Shown piece after piece: positions 1 to 9,373 of a stretch of DNA of 64,000 nt. The stretch is from Chloroflexota bacterium (GTDB lineage Bacteria > Chloroflexota > Anaerolineae > Anaerolineales > Anaerolineaceae), in NCBI GenBank assembly GCA_004347695.1, contig SLTK01000009.1, positions 687,744 to 751,743 of the forward strand. The letters are read 5' to 3'. The position numbers and the translations under genes are program-made. The notes under the pieces are model-generated. The model ran no database searches. It saw only the letters and a program-made list of their open reading frames with translations, and had not been told where the DNA came from. Each line of letters starts with the position of its first letter. Position 1 is the first letter of the stretch.

Positions 1-1
1 C

Positions 2-928
2 GTCATCGCCAATCAAGCCGAAAAAATGGGAATTACCGTAAGCGAAGAAGAGATCGATATCGCGCTGCAAGAAGCGTTCGGATACTTTGCCAACGGAACC
101 CCCACTCCGGAACCGACATCGAGCCCCTTTGCCACCGCGACTCTCTCACCGAAGCAATTGACTTTGGTTCCACCCACTGCAACTCCGACTATGGAACCGA
201 CCGCGACAACCGGACCGACTGCCACGCCTGATGCAGCCACGGCCACGCCTGACGCAGCCACAGCCACGCCCACCGAGGACCCGAACGCAACGCCGACAGA
301 AGAGCCAACACCTCAACCAACGGCTACACCCTACACCCTCGAGGGATATCAGAAGAGTTATGGTGATTATGCTGCCTCGCTCGAGACAGATGCCCTCTTC
401 AGTGAAGAACAATTCCGCGAGATATTCCGGGCGCGCTTGATCTATGATAAAGTGCTGGCAGAAGTCACCAAGGATGTCGTCGCATCAACCGATTACGTTT
501 GGGCGCGCCATATTCTGGTTGCCAGCGAAGAAGAAGCTGCCGTCATCGAAGGCAAATTAGCTGCCGGACAGGATTGGTCTGCCCTGGCTGCCGAGTTCTC
601 CACGGACGAAAGCAACAAGAATAATGGCGGCGATCTGGGTTGGTTCAACAAGACCGCCATGGTTACCGAATTTTCGGACGCCGCTTTTGCTTTGACTGAG
701 ATTGGGGAGATCAGCAAGCCGGTCAAAACCAGCTTTGGCTGGCACATCATCCAGTTGTTGGGACGAGAAACCCGCCCGGCGACCAGCGACGAACTCGATC
801 AAATCAAGCAGGACAAATTCACGGAATGGCTGACCGGTGTGAAGGCCGAGATGAAAATCGAGACCTTTGACAACTGGCTCGGTAAAGTTCCAACCATTCC
901 AGCCACACCATCGTCTCTGGCTCAGTAA
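2..928 (+). CDS. Parvulin-type peptidyl-prolyl isomerase (PpiC/SurA/PrsA-like), 5' truncated by window edge
   Basis: The frame is open from base 2, so the N-terminus lies outside the window. The visible start resembles a SurA-type N-domain end. A Thr/Pro/Ala-rich segment (about residues 30-110, with repeated PTATP-like units) follows and looks like an extracytoplasmic linker. After a helical stretch comes a PpiC rotamase domain with the family landmarks WARHILV, a GGDLGWF core and GWHIIQL near the end. Such proteins catalyse prolyl cis-trans isomerisation and assist folding of exported proteins outside the membrane. A signal peptide or lipobox would be upstream of the window and cannot be seen. 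A strong terminator follows directly. The domain assignment is secure; the exact substrate is unknown. Confidence 0.9.
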   Translation, partial: VIANQAEKMGITVSEEEIDIALQEAFGYFANGTPTPEPTSSPFATATLSPKQLTLVPPTATPTMEPTATTGPTATPDAATATPDAATATPTEDPNATPTEEPTPQPTATPYTLEGYQKSYGDYAASLETDALFSEEQFREIFRARLIYDKVLAEVTKDVVASTDYVWARHILVASEEEAAVIEGKLAAGQDWSALAAEFSTDESNKNNGGDLGWFNKTAMVTEFSDAAFALTEIGEISKPVKTSFGWHIIQLLGRETRPATSDELDQIKQDKFTEWLTGVKAEMKIETFDNWLGKVPTIPATPSSLAQ

Positions 929-946
929 TCCTTCTGTCTTCAAGAG

Positions 947-977
947 ACTCCTCTTTGGCTCCAAAGAGGAGTTTTTT
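947..977 (+). terminator. Rho-independent terminator of the PpiC gene
   Basis: The arms ACTCCTCTTTGG and CCAAAGAGGAGT are perfectly complementary, separated by CT, and followed by six T. It lies 19 nt after the stop codon. Confidence 0.93.
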
Positions 978-1072
978 AATTAATGAAATGTATTTAAGGC
1001 TGCGCACGATTTCAAAACATCTATATCATGTAGAATTAACCAATCCCAAGTAAATGAAGGGATGCGATTTCA

Positions 1073-1657
1073 ATGCGTAAACACAACACTCTTAAACTAT
1101 TGCTTTTACCCTTTTTTGGAATGATATTTGGAATGGTTTATGCCTTCATGTTTGTCCATGGCTTAACTGCCACCTGGGCTTTGATAGGAAAGCCTTCCGA
1201 TGATATTTCCAAAATAATCGGCGTGGTTGGCCAAACTAACTTATTCGTATCTACCGTTTCGGGTGAGATTTACTCGTTCGACTTTAGTGAATATTATTAT
1301 GGGCATAATTCTTCTTTCGCAGATCAATTATTTTCTTCGGCTCCTCCAGTAATTTGGAAGAAAGAGAATATGCTTACGATAATCCCAGAACCTGTCCGCA
1401 GGCCAACGTTTAATTTTATTACCTGGCCATTGCTTTTCAAAGAAAAACAGCTCTATGAGTCCACACATCAATTGATAGAAGGTGAATTGCTAACCAAATT
1501 CGCGTTATCCAAAGATGGTAATTTGTGGATTTGGAGTTATGGTGTAGGGGGAATGGCAGGGATATTGTATTATTTTTACCCACCAATCGGCTTATTATTC
1601 GGATTGCTGCTAATCCCTATCATTAAACATTGGAACGTTTATCCAGCAAAACCATAG
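1073..1657 (+). CDS. Hypothetical membrane protein, 194 aa
   Basis: I do not recognise a family. The protein has a hydrophobic segment at about residues 8-32 and a second at about 160-185, with a roughly 125-residue loop between them that contains many aromatic residues. The topology is likely two membrane passes with both ends on the same side. The ATG is preceded by a GAAGGG Shine-Dalgarno-like stretch 11 nt upstream, after a terminator that isolates it from the PpiC gene. Codon use is visibly more AT-rich than in the flanking genes, which suggests a recent arrival or a fast-evolving lineage-specific gene. It converges on smc. Confidence 0.6.
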   Translation: MRKHNTLKLLLLPFFGMIFGMVYAFMFVHGLTATWALIGKPSDDISKIIGVVGQTNLFVSTVSGEIYSFDFSEYYYGHNSSFADQLFSSAPPVIWKKENMLTIIPEPVRRPTFNFITWPLLFKEKQLYESTHQLIEGELLTKFALSKDGNLWIWSYGVGGMAGILYYFYPPIGLLFGLLLIPIIKHWNVYPAKP

Positions 1658-1686
1658 TTGCTTGTCACTTGAGATGAAGCATTCAG

Positions 1687-4600
1687 CTACCGGGCGCGTA
1701 CCAGTTCCTCGGGCACTTCGTCCAGCTTGAGTGAGATCACCTGGCTGGCAGAGTCTTTGCCCATGGTTACCCCATAGATCACATCGGCTACCTGCACCGT
1801 ATTACGGTTGTGGGTGATGACAATAAACTGGGTGGTCTGGCTCAGTTCTCGCAGTAATTCCGTGAAGCGGCCAACGTTGGCTTCGTCCAACATGGCATCC
1901 ACTTCGTCCATAACGCAGAACGGCGTTGGCGAAACTTTCAGCAGCGAAAAAATCAACGCCACCGCGGTAAGCGAACGCTCGCCGCCGGAAAGCAACGAAA
2001 GTCCCTGCTCGCGCCGGCCGGGCAGTTTGGCTTCGATGTCGATGCCGCCCTCGGTTGGGTTGTCTTCATCCTGCAGCACCAACCGCGCTGTACCCCCGCC
2101 AAACAAACGGGTGAACAGGACGGTAAATTCCGCGGCAACGGCTTTGAAAGTCTTACGGAATTCGGTTTTCATCAGCTCGTCCAGCTCCGTGATCACCTGG
2201 CGCAGGTCTTCATCCGCTTTGCGCAGGTCGGAAACCTGGCCGGTCAGAAAGGTAAACCGTTCCTTGACATCCAGAAATTCGCTGCGGGCTTCCGGGTTGA
2301 TGGCTCCCATGCGCCGCAGTTGGTTGCGTTGGCGGTTGATGGATTCTTCCAATTCGTTCGGGATTTGTGCAACCACAGGTAGCTGCTGGACAAGGCCATC
2401 GAATGGCAGCGGCGTTGGCCCTGAAATATCTTCCTTGTATTCAAAGGCTACCAGCCCGAAATCCTCTTCGATGCGGTGGCGCAGCGAGTCAAGCGAATCG
2501 CGCAGCCGGCCGGATTCAAGCTGCGCCTGGGTAGCATAGCGTTCTGCCACGCCAACCGCCTGCTGGGCCGCCGCTAAATCACCCTGCAGGTGCTCGTAGC
2601 GCTCCTCGATTTGGGCTAATTGCTGCTCCTCAGGCTCGATCTGGACGCGCAGCGTTTCAATCTGTGCATTGAGTTCGGCCTCTTTGAGATGCTGTTCGTG
2701 TTTTTCCTGGTCATGCAGCAGTTGTGCGGCTTGCGCCTGCTCCATACGCTGCTGGAAGGTGCGCTGCTGATTTAAGTTGGTCTGCAAGGCCTGACGGTAT
2801 TCTTCCAGGCGGCGGTCAGCGTCTTTGAGGCTGCGGGCAGCCAGGGCGGTCTGGGTATTCCAGTGAACGACCTGCGCCTGGAACTCATTGACGGGAAGTT
2901 CATCCAGGCTGCGCTGAACATCGCGGATTTGCAGTTCCAACGATTCGGCTTCCCCTTCACATTGATCCAACGCCTGCTTGTTCGCGCTGCGCTCGGCTTC
3001 GCTCTTTTTGATTTGCTCTTGAAAATTGGTCAGTTGGCCCTGCTGCCAGTCGCGTTTCTGGCGCGCCTGCTCGTACTCCAGCGTTGCCTGCTGCAAGGTT
3101 CGGGCAGATTGGCGCACGGATTGATCCAGCTCGCGTAAGGCTTTTTCCTTGGCCTGCAGTGCTTCGCGCGCCTGCTCAAGCTCCTGCACAGTTCTTTTTG
3201 CTGCAACCTCTGCTTTGCTCAGACGAGCCTCTACCTCTGCCAGGGAGTCCTTCGCCTCGCGCAATTGGCGCGGGCGAGTAAGCAACGCAGAGCGGCTCAC
3301 CTGCCCGGCAGTAACAGCTCCGCTGCCGCTGAATACTTCGCCCTGCAAAGTGACTACACGCACATTAATGGGTTGTGAGGCTGCCAGCCGCCGGGCGCTT
3401 TTGCGATCACGCGTCACCAGCACCTGCCCGAGCAGCAAATCCACCACGGGCTGGCTGCCCTCTTTGACGTGCACCAGTTGCGAAGCCACCCCCAGGCAAT
3501 CCGCATCTTTGGGAGATTTAAGCGCCGCATCCAGGCGCAGCCAATCCAGCGGATACAGGATAGCGCGGCCTTTTTCGCCACTGGCCAATAATTCCAATGC
3601 CTTTTCGGGATCGGTTTTTCCGGCCAGGGCGATGCCTTCCAGCGTTTCCCCCAACACGGCTGCAATAGCCTGCTCGTATTCGCTGGGTACTTCGATCAAC
3701 TGGCTCAATGAAGTATACTGTCCGGCCAATTGACCTTGCTGCGCAGCCTGCAGCACCGACTTGGAGCCCTGATTCAACCCGCTCAGGCTGCGTTCAGCCT
3801 GTTCGAGCACCTCCAACTGGGTCACCAGACGGGTCTTTTCACCGCTGACGCGCGCCAGTTCATCCTGGGCTTGTTTGCGCCGGGTTTCAGCGCCGGTTAC
3901 TGAGGTCTGAAGCTCGCGCAGGTCACTTTCCAGCACCTGGCGCTCCGCTTCTGCCTTATCCTGCGTGCTGCGCATTTCATCCAGCCGGATTTTTGTGCTT
4001 TGGACGGATTTTTCAGCCGGTTCCATGGCTGCCTGGGCGGATTCCAGATTTTTACGCAGGATTTCCAGCCGGTTTTTGATCTCACTCAGGTGGGCTTTAA
4101 GCTGCACCTGCTGGGTCTCGCTGGCAAGAAGCTGCCGGCGCAGCTCGCGGATATTTTTCTCCAGCCGGCTGCGGCTGGTCTCGCGTTCCGTCAGTGCGCC
4201 GCGTACTTTTTCCAACTGCGCTTCAGAATCATCCAACTCCGTCTGCAAACGCTCATGTTCAGCTTCCATGCTGCTCAACCGATCGCGGTGCAGGTGTTCT
4301 TCTTCCTCAACGCGAGCAAGGTCGAATTGCAGCGTTGCCTGCTGATCGGCCAGGGCGCGTTGGCGTTCATCCAGCACGGCCAGAGCCCGATTAACCTGCT
4401 CACGCGAATTGTGCAGTCCCGCAGATTGGCTGTGCCAACCGTTCAAACGGCTGCGCAACTCGCCCAACTGTTCACGCAGCTCTTTGACCCGCTTTTCGAC
4501 TTCCTCATATTTACGCTGGGCCTGGTCGAGCTTTTGTTCCTGCACATGCAACACATCCCGCGCGTGGGCCACATCTCCCTGCACCCGGTGCCAGTGATAT

Positions 4601-5298
4601 CCGTACCAATCGCGCAGCAGAATTTGTAAATCGGCCTTGATCCGGTCATACTCAATCGCCCTGGCCGCCTGACGTTCAAGGCTCTTCAGCCGCGGTTCCA
4701 ATTCGCCCAGGATATCCAACACTCGCTCCAAATTGCGACGGGTGGCGTCCAGGCGGTTAATGGCTTCCTCGCGGCGTGAGCGATACAGACCGATGCCGGC
4801 GGCTTCTTCAAAAAAACGACGGCGTTCCTCCGGCTTGAGCGCCAGGGCGGCATCCACCAACCCCTGGCCAATAACAGTGTAGGTGCGTTCGGCCAAACCG
4901 GACTGCGCCAGCAATTCGGAAATTTCTTTCAGGCGCACGCGTTGACCATTCAGCACATATTCATTTTGGCCGTCGCGGTAGGCCCGGCGGGCCAGCAAGA
5001 CTTCACTGTAATCGATCGGCAGCCAGCCATCGTCATTGTCAAAGGTGATCGCCGCCGATGCCATGCTGGCGCGGGGACGCTGCTCGGAGCCTGAGAAGAT
5101 CATATCCTCAGTCTTGCGCCCGCGCAACAAACTGTAAGACTGCTCTCCGAGCACCCAGCGCAGCGCGTCAGCGATATTGGATTTGCCGGAGCCGTTTGGA
5201 CCGACGATGGCCGTAATATTGCCGGGAAATTCAAATATGGTTCGACTGGCGAATGTTTTGTACCCGTGTAGTTCCAGCGATTTTAAGCGAGAAAGCAT
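1687..5298 (-). CDS. smc: Chromosome segregation protein SMC
   Basis: This 1,203-residue ATPase has the complete SMC layout: N-terminal Walker A GPNGSGKS (residues 33-40), a first coiled coil, a hinge at about 510-680, a returning coiled coil, the ABC signature LSGGE (1103-1107) and Walker B ending in VMDEVDA. With ScpA and ScpB it forms condensin, which loads on DNA near the origin and keeps sister chromosomes apart. The start is supported by AGGAAA just upstream of the ATG. It lies 26 nt after rnc in the same direction and is probably the last gene of the moaC-moaDE-thrC-rnc-smc unit. scpA is encoded divergently about 3 kb away. Confidence 0.98.
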   Translation of the reverse strand: MLSRLKSLELHGYKTFASRTIFEFPGNITAIVGPNGSGKSNIADALRWVLGEQSYSLLRGRKTEDMIFSGSEQRPRASMASAAITFDNDDGWLPIDYSEVLLARRAYRDGQNEYVLNGQRVRLKEISELLAQSGLAERTYTVIGQGLVDAALALKPEERRRFFEEAAGIGLYRSRREEAINRLDATRRNLERVLDILGELEPRLKSLERQAARAIEYDRIKADLQILLRDWYGYHWHRVQGDVAHARDVLHVQEQKLDQAQRKYEEVEKRVKELREQLGELRSRLNGWHSQSAGLHNSREQVNRALAVLDERQRALADQQATLQFDLARVEEEEHLHRDRLSSMEAEHERLQTELDDSEAQLEKVRGALTERETSRSRLEKNIRELRRQLLASETQQVQLKAHLSEIKNRLEILRKNLESAQAAMEPAEKSVQSTKIRLDEMRSTQDKAEAERQVLESDLRELQTSVTGAETRRKQAQDELARVSGEKTRLVTQLEVLEQAERSLSGLNQGSKSVLQAAQQGQLAGQYTSLSQLIEVPSEYEQAIAAVLGETLEGIALAGKTDPEKALELLASGEKGRAILYPLDWLRLDAALKSPKDADCLGVASQLVHVKEGSQPVVDLLLGQVLVTRDRKSARRLAASQPINVRVVTLQGEVFSGSGAVTAGQVSRSALLTRPRQLREAKDSLAEVEARLSKAEVAAKRTVQELEQAREALQAKEKALRELDQSVRQSARTLQQATLEYEQARQKRDWQQGQLTNFQEQIKKSEAERSANKQALDQCEGEAESLELQIRDVQRSLDELPVNEFQAQVVHWNTQTALAARSLKDADRRLEEYRQALQTNLNQQRTFQQRMEQAQAAQLLHDQEKHEQHLKEAELNAQIETLRVQIEPEEQQLAQIEERYEHLQGDLAAAQQAVGVAERYATQAQLESGRLRDSLDSLRHRIEEDFGLVAFEYKEDISGPTPLPFDGLVQQLPVVAQIPNELEESINRQRNQLRRMGAINPEARSEFLDVKERFTFLTGQVSDLRKADEDLRQVITELDELMKTEFRKTFKAVAAEFTVLFTRLFGGGTARLVLQDEDNPTEGGIDIEAKLPGRREQGLSLLSGGERSLTAVALIFSLLKVSPTPFCVMDEVDAMLDEANVGRFTELLRELSQTTQFIVITHNRNTVQVADVIYGVTMGKDSASQVISLKLDEVPEELVRAR

Positions 5299-5324
5299 GC
5301 AGTTTCCTGTCGGGTGCGGAATTT

Positions 5325-6044
5325 TTATTCAACCAGCCCAATTTTAAGCAGCGCCATGCGGGCGGCAGCTTTGGCGGCTGCTGACTTGCTCGGACCGGCG
5401 CCGTAACCGTAAACCGTTCCGGCAATGATGACTTCCAATTCAAAAGTTTTCGAATGGTCGGGGCCGTGAGCGTTGCGCGTAATGTACTGCGGCGCCTGGA
5501 ATCCCTGCGACTGCGCCCACTCTTGCAGCCGGCTCTTGGGATCTTCGTTCTTGTGGTTGAGCAGGATATCTTCAGCGGCTTCTTGAAGCAGCGGATGCAT
5601 AAAGGCATTCACCGCGTCGATGCCGGAATCCAGATAAATGGAACCAACCAGCGCCTCGAAGGTATCGCAAAGCAGCGCTGACCGTTGGCGGCCGCCAGCC
5701 TGGACTTCGCCGCGGCCAAGCCGCATGGCATTCCCCAGCATGATTTTTCGGGCGAAATCCGCCAATTGTTCGGTATGTACCAAAGCAGAGCGCATGCGGG
5801 TCAGATCGCCTTCAGCCATCTCCGGATATTGATGATACAACCACAATCCGACAATGAAATCGAGGACGGCATCCCCCAGATACTCCAGACGCTCGTTATC
5901 TTCCAACGCCTCGGTGTGCTCGTTGAGGAAGGAGCGATGGGTTAAAGCCCGGCTGAGCAGCAACAGGTCCTTAAAATTTAAATGGAGTCGCTGTGCCAAT
6001 TCGGCCGGCGACTCTTGCGCGTGCAGTGCAGCAAGATTATCCAT
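5325..6044 (-). CDS. rnc: Ribonuclease III
   Basis: The 239-residue protein carries the RNase III signature ERLEYLGDAVLDF (residues 51-63), with the acidic metal-binding residues, a second acidic patch in the DTFEALVGSIYLD region, and a C-terminal double-stranded RNA-binding domain (about 168-236) ending in KAAARMALL. It cleaves double-stranded RNA in rRNA and mRNA maturation. The ATG has a good AGGAGG site. A GC-rich palindrome lies just after the thrC stop in the 102-nt gap upstream, but it has no T-run, so read-through from thrC is likely. Gene order rnc-smc is common in bacteria. Confidence 0.97.
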   Translation of the reverse strand: MDNLAALHAQESPAELAQRLHLNFKDLLLLSRALTHRSFLNEHTEALEDNERLEYLGDAVLDFIVGLWLYHQYPEMAEGDLTRMRSALVHTEQLADFARKIMLGNAMRLGRGEVQAGGRQRSALLCDTFEALVGSIYLDSGIDAVNAFMHPLLQEAAEDILLNHKNEDPKSRLQEWAQSQGFQAPQYITRNAHGPDHSKTFELEVIIAGTVYGYGAGPSKSAAAKAAARMALLKIGLVE

Positions 6045-6146
6045 CGAGTCCTCCTGGGAACTCGGGAAGCGGAAGCCACCTCAACCATCCGGCTCAAGTA
6101 GCTCGCGCTCCACCAGTTCTGACGTATGCCCCTCCAATGGAGGGCT

Positions 6147-7250
6147 TCAGCTCGCAGGAATGTATTTTAACCCATTTCCGCTCAAAACGGCAACCGCCGG
6201 TTGCGGTAAGTTGCGGTGCAATTCACCATAAGCGGCCCAAACCAGGGCGGAGGTCGGTTCAACATAGTATCCGCGCTGGGCCAACTGCCGGTAGGCTGAT
6301 TGAATTTCAGCCTCTCCGATGGAAATGAATGTCCCTTTGCCCGGCGTGATGTGCTCGATCAACGCCCGGGCGCGCGCCGGCGTGCGAACCCGCACCCCCT
6401 CCGCCAGGGTCGGCAATTCTGGCGCAGATTGCATGGCAGCCAGTCCGTGTTCAAAAGCGCGTACGACCGGATCACAGGCAGCAGCCTGCACCCCGACGTA
6501 ATAGGGCTCGGCGCTGCTCAATCCTGCGTGTACCAATGACTGAAAACCGCGCACAATCCCGAGCAGCAAGCCGCCGTGTCCCACCGGGGCAATCAGCGCG
6601 GCTGGAACAGTGCGTCCCATTTGCTGCCAAATCTCATAGGCAATGGTGGCAATACCCGCCAGCCCAAACGGTAAATAAGCGTGGCTGGCATACGGCACCC
6701 CCTGCTCGACCTGGCTCAGTACCGCCCTGGCCGCTTCAGAACGCGGCCCGGGGATGCGCACAAGCTCCGCGCCGTAGGCCTCGATTTGCTGTCGTTTGGG
6801 CCCGGAAGCCGATTCGGGGACGTACACCCGGCCAGGCAGCCGGGCCTGGGCGGCGTAAGCCGCGAAAGAAGCGCCGGCATTCCCGGACGAGTCCTCGACC
6901 GCCTGCTTAACGCCGCGCGCCAGCAGTTGACTGGCGAGTACGGCGCTGCCGCGATCCTTGTACGAGCCGGTAGGGTTCAGCGATTCGAACTTCAGCCCAA
7001 GCTTTTCACCGGCAACATCTTCCCACAGCAGCGGCGTGTTACCTTCACCCAGGGTGACAACCGGCGCGCCAGCCGGCAGGGCAAAGGCGTGACGGTACTG
7101 CCAGTATCCCGGCAAAGCTGGTTCGAGCTTGTCAAGCGAAAATTGGAAGGGAGCGTCGTAATCAAAAATGCCGCCGCATTTCTGGCAGCGGAACGGCACA
7201 CCCTGAGATGGATAGAGCGAACCACAGTCAACGCAGCGAATATCGGGCAT
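6147..7250 (-). CDS. thrC: Threonine synthase
   Basis: This PLP fold-type II enzyme has 367 residues. An N-terminal zinc-ribbon-like segment has Cys pairs at 6/9 and 22/25. The PLP lysine lies in NPTGSYKDRG (K98). Gly-rich phosphate-binding and SGNGLKY segments follow at the C-terminus. It converts O-phosphohomoserine to threonine. The reading frame stays open further upstream to 7415, but that part lies inside moaE; the ATG at 7250 gives the family N-terminus MPDIRCVDCG and sits 7 nt after the moaE stop, so I chose it. A relative acting on another amino acid cannot be excluded, since the fold is shared, but the SYKDRG motif and the zinc ribbon favour ThrC. Confidence 0.9.
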   Translation of the reverse strand: MPDIRCVDCGSLYPSQGVPFRCQKCGGIFDYDAPFQFSLDKLEPALPGYWQYRHAFALPAGAPVVTLGEGNTPLLWEDVAGEKLGLKFESLNPTGSYKDRGSAVLASQLLARGVKQAVEDSSGNAGASFAAYAAQARLPGRVYVPESASGPKRQQIEAYGAELVRIPGPRSEAARAVLSQVEQGVPYASHAYLPFGLAGIATIAYEIWQQMGRTVPAALIAPVGHGGLLLGIVRGFQSLVHAGLSSAEPYYVGVQAAACDPVVRAFEHGLAAMQSAPELPTLAEGVRVRTPARARALIEHITPGKGTFISIGEAEIQSAYRQLAQRGYYVEPTSALVWAAYGELHRNLPQPAVAVLSGNGLKYIPAS

Positions 7251-7257
7251 GGGTTCG

Positions 7258-7962
7258 TTAATCTCCCTTATGTGGATGGTAATCGCCCTCGATCCACACT
7301 TCACCGCTGGAAAGGATCTCTTTCTTCCAAATCGGGACGATTTCCTTAAGGCGGTCGATACCGAAGCGGGCAGCCTCGAATACACCGGTATCGCGATGCG
7401 CAGCCGTGCAGGCAATCAGGATCGTGGGCGTGCGCGGGGTCAGGTAACCAATGCGCTGGACAATGGCGATGCCCTGCACGGTTGGCCAGCGTTCTCGAAT
7501 CTCGTCCGCCACCTGGGCCATTTTGGCTTCAGCCATGGGCACATACGCCTCATACTCCAGCGCGACGGTCTCATGCGCTTCACCGCGTGAGGTGATGCCG
7601 CGTACCATGCCGGTAAAAACCGCCGCTGCGCCAGTGGAGGTCAGGGTGATGCGATCGAGCAAATCATCCAGATCGAGTACATCATGTGTAACCTGAAAGA
7701 TGGTCGGTTGGTCGCTGCCGCCGCTTACCGGCGGGAAAATTGCTATCTCAGCATCTTCAGGAATGACGTCCTCGTCAAAGGCAAAATCCCGATTGATAGC
7801 CACCAGCACGGTGGGCAATGCCAGCGCCAGACTCGGAATCTCGCGCAGGAGCTGTTTTTTGAGCTGCTGGACGGTGGCGCCAGCCGGAAGAACCATCACC
7901 GTGCGGTCAACCCCGGCGATTTCTTTCAGGTGGGCAAAAAATAAAAGGGTAAGGGTGGGCAT
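7258..7962 (-). CDS. Fused MoaD-MoaE molybdopterin synthase
   Basis: Residues 1-82 are a ubiquitin-like MoaD ending in the sulfur-carrier tail PPVSGG. Residues 83-234 are MoaE, with the catalytic lysine region LKEIVPIWKKE near residues 203-214. Molybdopterin synthase transfers two sulfurs to precursor Z. The MoaD C-terminal Gly must be free to become a thiocarboxylate, so a covalent fusion needs proteolytic release after Gly82, as described for mycobacterial MoaX. It lies between moaC (19 nt upstream) and thrC (7 nt downstream). The domain calls are secure; processing is inference. Confidence 0.93.
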   Translation of the reverse strand: MPTLTLLFFAHLKEIAGVDRTVMVLPAGATVQQLKKQLLREIPSLALALPTVLVAINRDFAFDEDVIPEDAEIAIFPPVSGGSDQPTIFQVTHDVLDLDDLLDRITLTSTGAAAVFTGMVRGITSRGEAHETVALEYEAYVPMAEAKMAQVADEIRERWPTVQGIAIVQRIGYLTPRTPTILIACTAAHRDTGVFEAARFGIDRLKEIVPIWKKEILSSGEVWIEGDYHPHKGD

Positions 7963-7981
7963 CCAGGTTCCAATCTAACCG

Positions 7982-8464
7982 TTATTCGTTGATTACATCG
8001 CCGCTCTGGCCGCCGCGCTTTTCGACCAGCCGGATATTGGTGATGCGGGCAGTTTTTTCAACGGCTTTTACCATGTCATAGACCGTCAGGGCAGCCACGG
8101 CCACGGCGGTCAGCGCTTCCATTTCGATGCCGGTCTTGCCGGTGGTTTTAAGGCGCGCAGTGATGATCACCCCGGGCAGGATGTCATCCAACTCCAGTTC
8201 GACGGCCACCTGGTGAATGGGTATCGGGTGGCACAGCGGGATCAATTCGGAAGTTTTTTTGGCCCCCATAATACCCGCCAGTTGGGCGACGGTTAAAACA
8301 TCGCCTTTTTTCATCAAACCGGCTTTGATCAGTTCCAGGGTTTCCGGTTTTAAGATCACTTCGCCGCGGGCAACGGCGGTGCGCTCGGTATCGGGCTTGG
8401 CGCCAACATCCACCATGCGCGCTTTTCCGCTTTCATCGATATGAGATAGCTGAAGTTTTGCCAT
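7982..8464 (-). CDS. moaC: Cyclic pyranopterin monophosphate synthase MoaC
   Basis: The 160-residue protein matches MoaC throughout: the [10 protein letters not shown] segment, the [10 protein letters not shown] core and the YDMVKAVEK active-site helix with its catalytic lysine. It converts the MoaA product into cyclic pyranopterin monophosphate, which the adjacent MoaD-MoaE protein then uses. No Shine-Dalgarno site precedes the ATG; instead a perfect TATAAT ends 6 nt before it, so the mRNA is probably leaderless. moaA is not in the window. It is the first gene of the minus-strand unit that runs to smc. Confidence 0.96.
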   Translation of the reverse strand: MAKLQLSHIDESGKARMVDVGAKPDTERTAVARGEVILKPETLELIKAGLMKKGDVLTVAQLAGIMGAKKTSELIPLCHPIPIHQVAVELELDDILPGVIITARLKTTGKTGIEMEALTAVAVAALTVYDMVKAVEKTARITNIRLVEKRGGQSGDVINE

Positions 8465-8470
8465 AAATAA

Positions 8471-8476
8471 ATTATA
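8471..8476 (-). promoter_or_regulatory. -10 box of moaC, leaderless start
   Basis: TATAAT on the minus strand is followed by 6 nt and then the moaC ATG. Transcription would begin at or next to the start codon. I see no convincing -35 box. Confidence 0.6.
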
Positions 8477-8512
8477 CCGTCAGGCGCGTAAATGCGCCTA
8501 AAACCGGTCATT

Positions 8513-8542
8513 TTGCCGGGGTAATCATTCCAATGCTATAAT
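8513..8542 (+). promoter_or_regulatory. scpA promoter, leaderless start
   Basis: TTGCCG, an 18-nt spacer and TATAAT (8537-8542) are followed by 7 nt and the GTG start at 8550. There is no Shine-Dalgarno site between them. Confidence 0.7.
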
Positions 8543-8549
8543 AGCGGGC

Positions 8550-9365
8550 GTGAGTTTCCAAGTCGCCGGACACCAAACGGAGGGATACCAGGTTGCCACA
8601 GCGGTCTATGAAGGACCGCTCGATTTGCTGTTGGAGTTGATCGAACGCGCCGAGCTGGATATAACCCGGCTGGCGCTGGCGCAGGTCACGGACCAGTACC
8701 TGGAGTATTTGCGCGTCCTGCAGGATCACAGTGCTGCCGAAGTCTCTGCGTTTTTGGTGATTGCGGCCCGCCTGCTGCAGATCAAATCCGCCGCGCTGCT
8801 GCCGCGCCCGCCCATTGACCACCTCGGTTCCGATGAAGAAGACCCGGCAGAAGCCTTAGCCCGGCAGTTAATCCTTTACAAGCGCTTCAAGGAACTGGCC
8901 GGTTATCTGAACCAGCGCGAAGCAGCCGGGTTGCAAACCCATCTGCGCCTGGCTCCCCCACCGGTAACAGCGACGCAAGTCAAACTTGACTTGAGCGGCA
9001 TTACCCTGGCTGATTTTATGGACGCTGCCCGCAGCGTTTTCTTCAATAAAGCCGCGCTGACTTCTCTCGACAAAGTGGTCGCCATGCCGCGCGTCACCAT
9101 CCGCGAGAAAATTCAGACCATTCTGTCACACTTGCGCACGCTGCAAAACATCACCTTCCGCTCGATTCTGGGTAAAAGTACGCCGCGGGTGGAGATTATC
9201 GTCACATTTTTAGCCATGCTCGAGCTGGTGAAACGCCATATCGTGTCTGCCGAGCAGAGCATTTTGTTCGGGGATATAGAATTAGCCTCGCTCACGGACA
9301 TGAACGGGGTTGAAGAGCTTCCTTTTGAGTTCGACGAAGAACACTCGCTCGAGGACGAGGAATAA
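8550..9365 (+). CDS. scpA: Segregation and condensation protein A
   Basis: ScpA is the kleisin that bridges SMC heads. The 271-residue protein shows the N-terminal kleisin motif YEGPLDLLLELI, the ITRLALAQVTDQYLEYL helix, a central LLQIKSAALLP segment and a C-terminal winged-helix stretch. The only credible start is the GTG at 8550, because no other start codon occurs in frame before the conserved YEGPLD. A TATAAT box ends 7 nt before it, so translation is probably leaderless. It partners SMC encoded on the opposite strand. scpB, often next to scpA, is not seen here. The C-terminus is acidic. Confidence 0.95.
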   Translation: MSFQVAGHQTEGYQVATAVYEGPLDLLLELIERAELDITRLALAQVTDQYLEYLRVLQDHSAAEVSAFLVIAARLLQIKSAALLPRPPIDHLGSDEEDPAEALARQLILYKRFKELAGYLNQREAAGLQTHLRLAPPPVTATQVKLDLSGITLADFMDAARSVFFNKAALTSLDKVVAMPRVTIREKIQTILSHLRTLQNITFRSILGKSTPRVEIIVTFLAMLELVKRHIVSAEQSILFGDIELASLTDMNGVEELPFEFDEEHSLEDEE

Positions 9366-9373
9366 CGGGGGTT

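Noticed and set aside
6120..6150. Terminator after thrC
   Set aside because: The palindrome CCCTCCAATGGAGGG is present but has no T-run, so rnc is probably reached by read-through.
7251..7415. N-terminal extension of threonine synthase by 55 codons
   Set aside because: It overlaps moaE in another frame; the family N-terminus begins at the ATG at 7250 just after the moaE stop.
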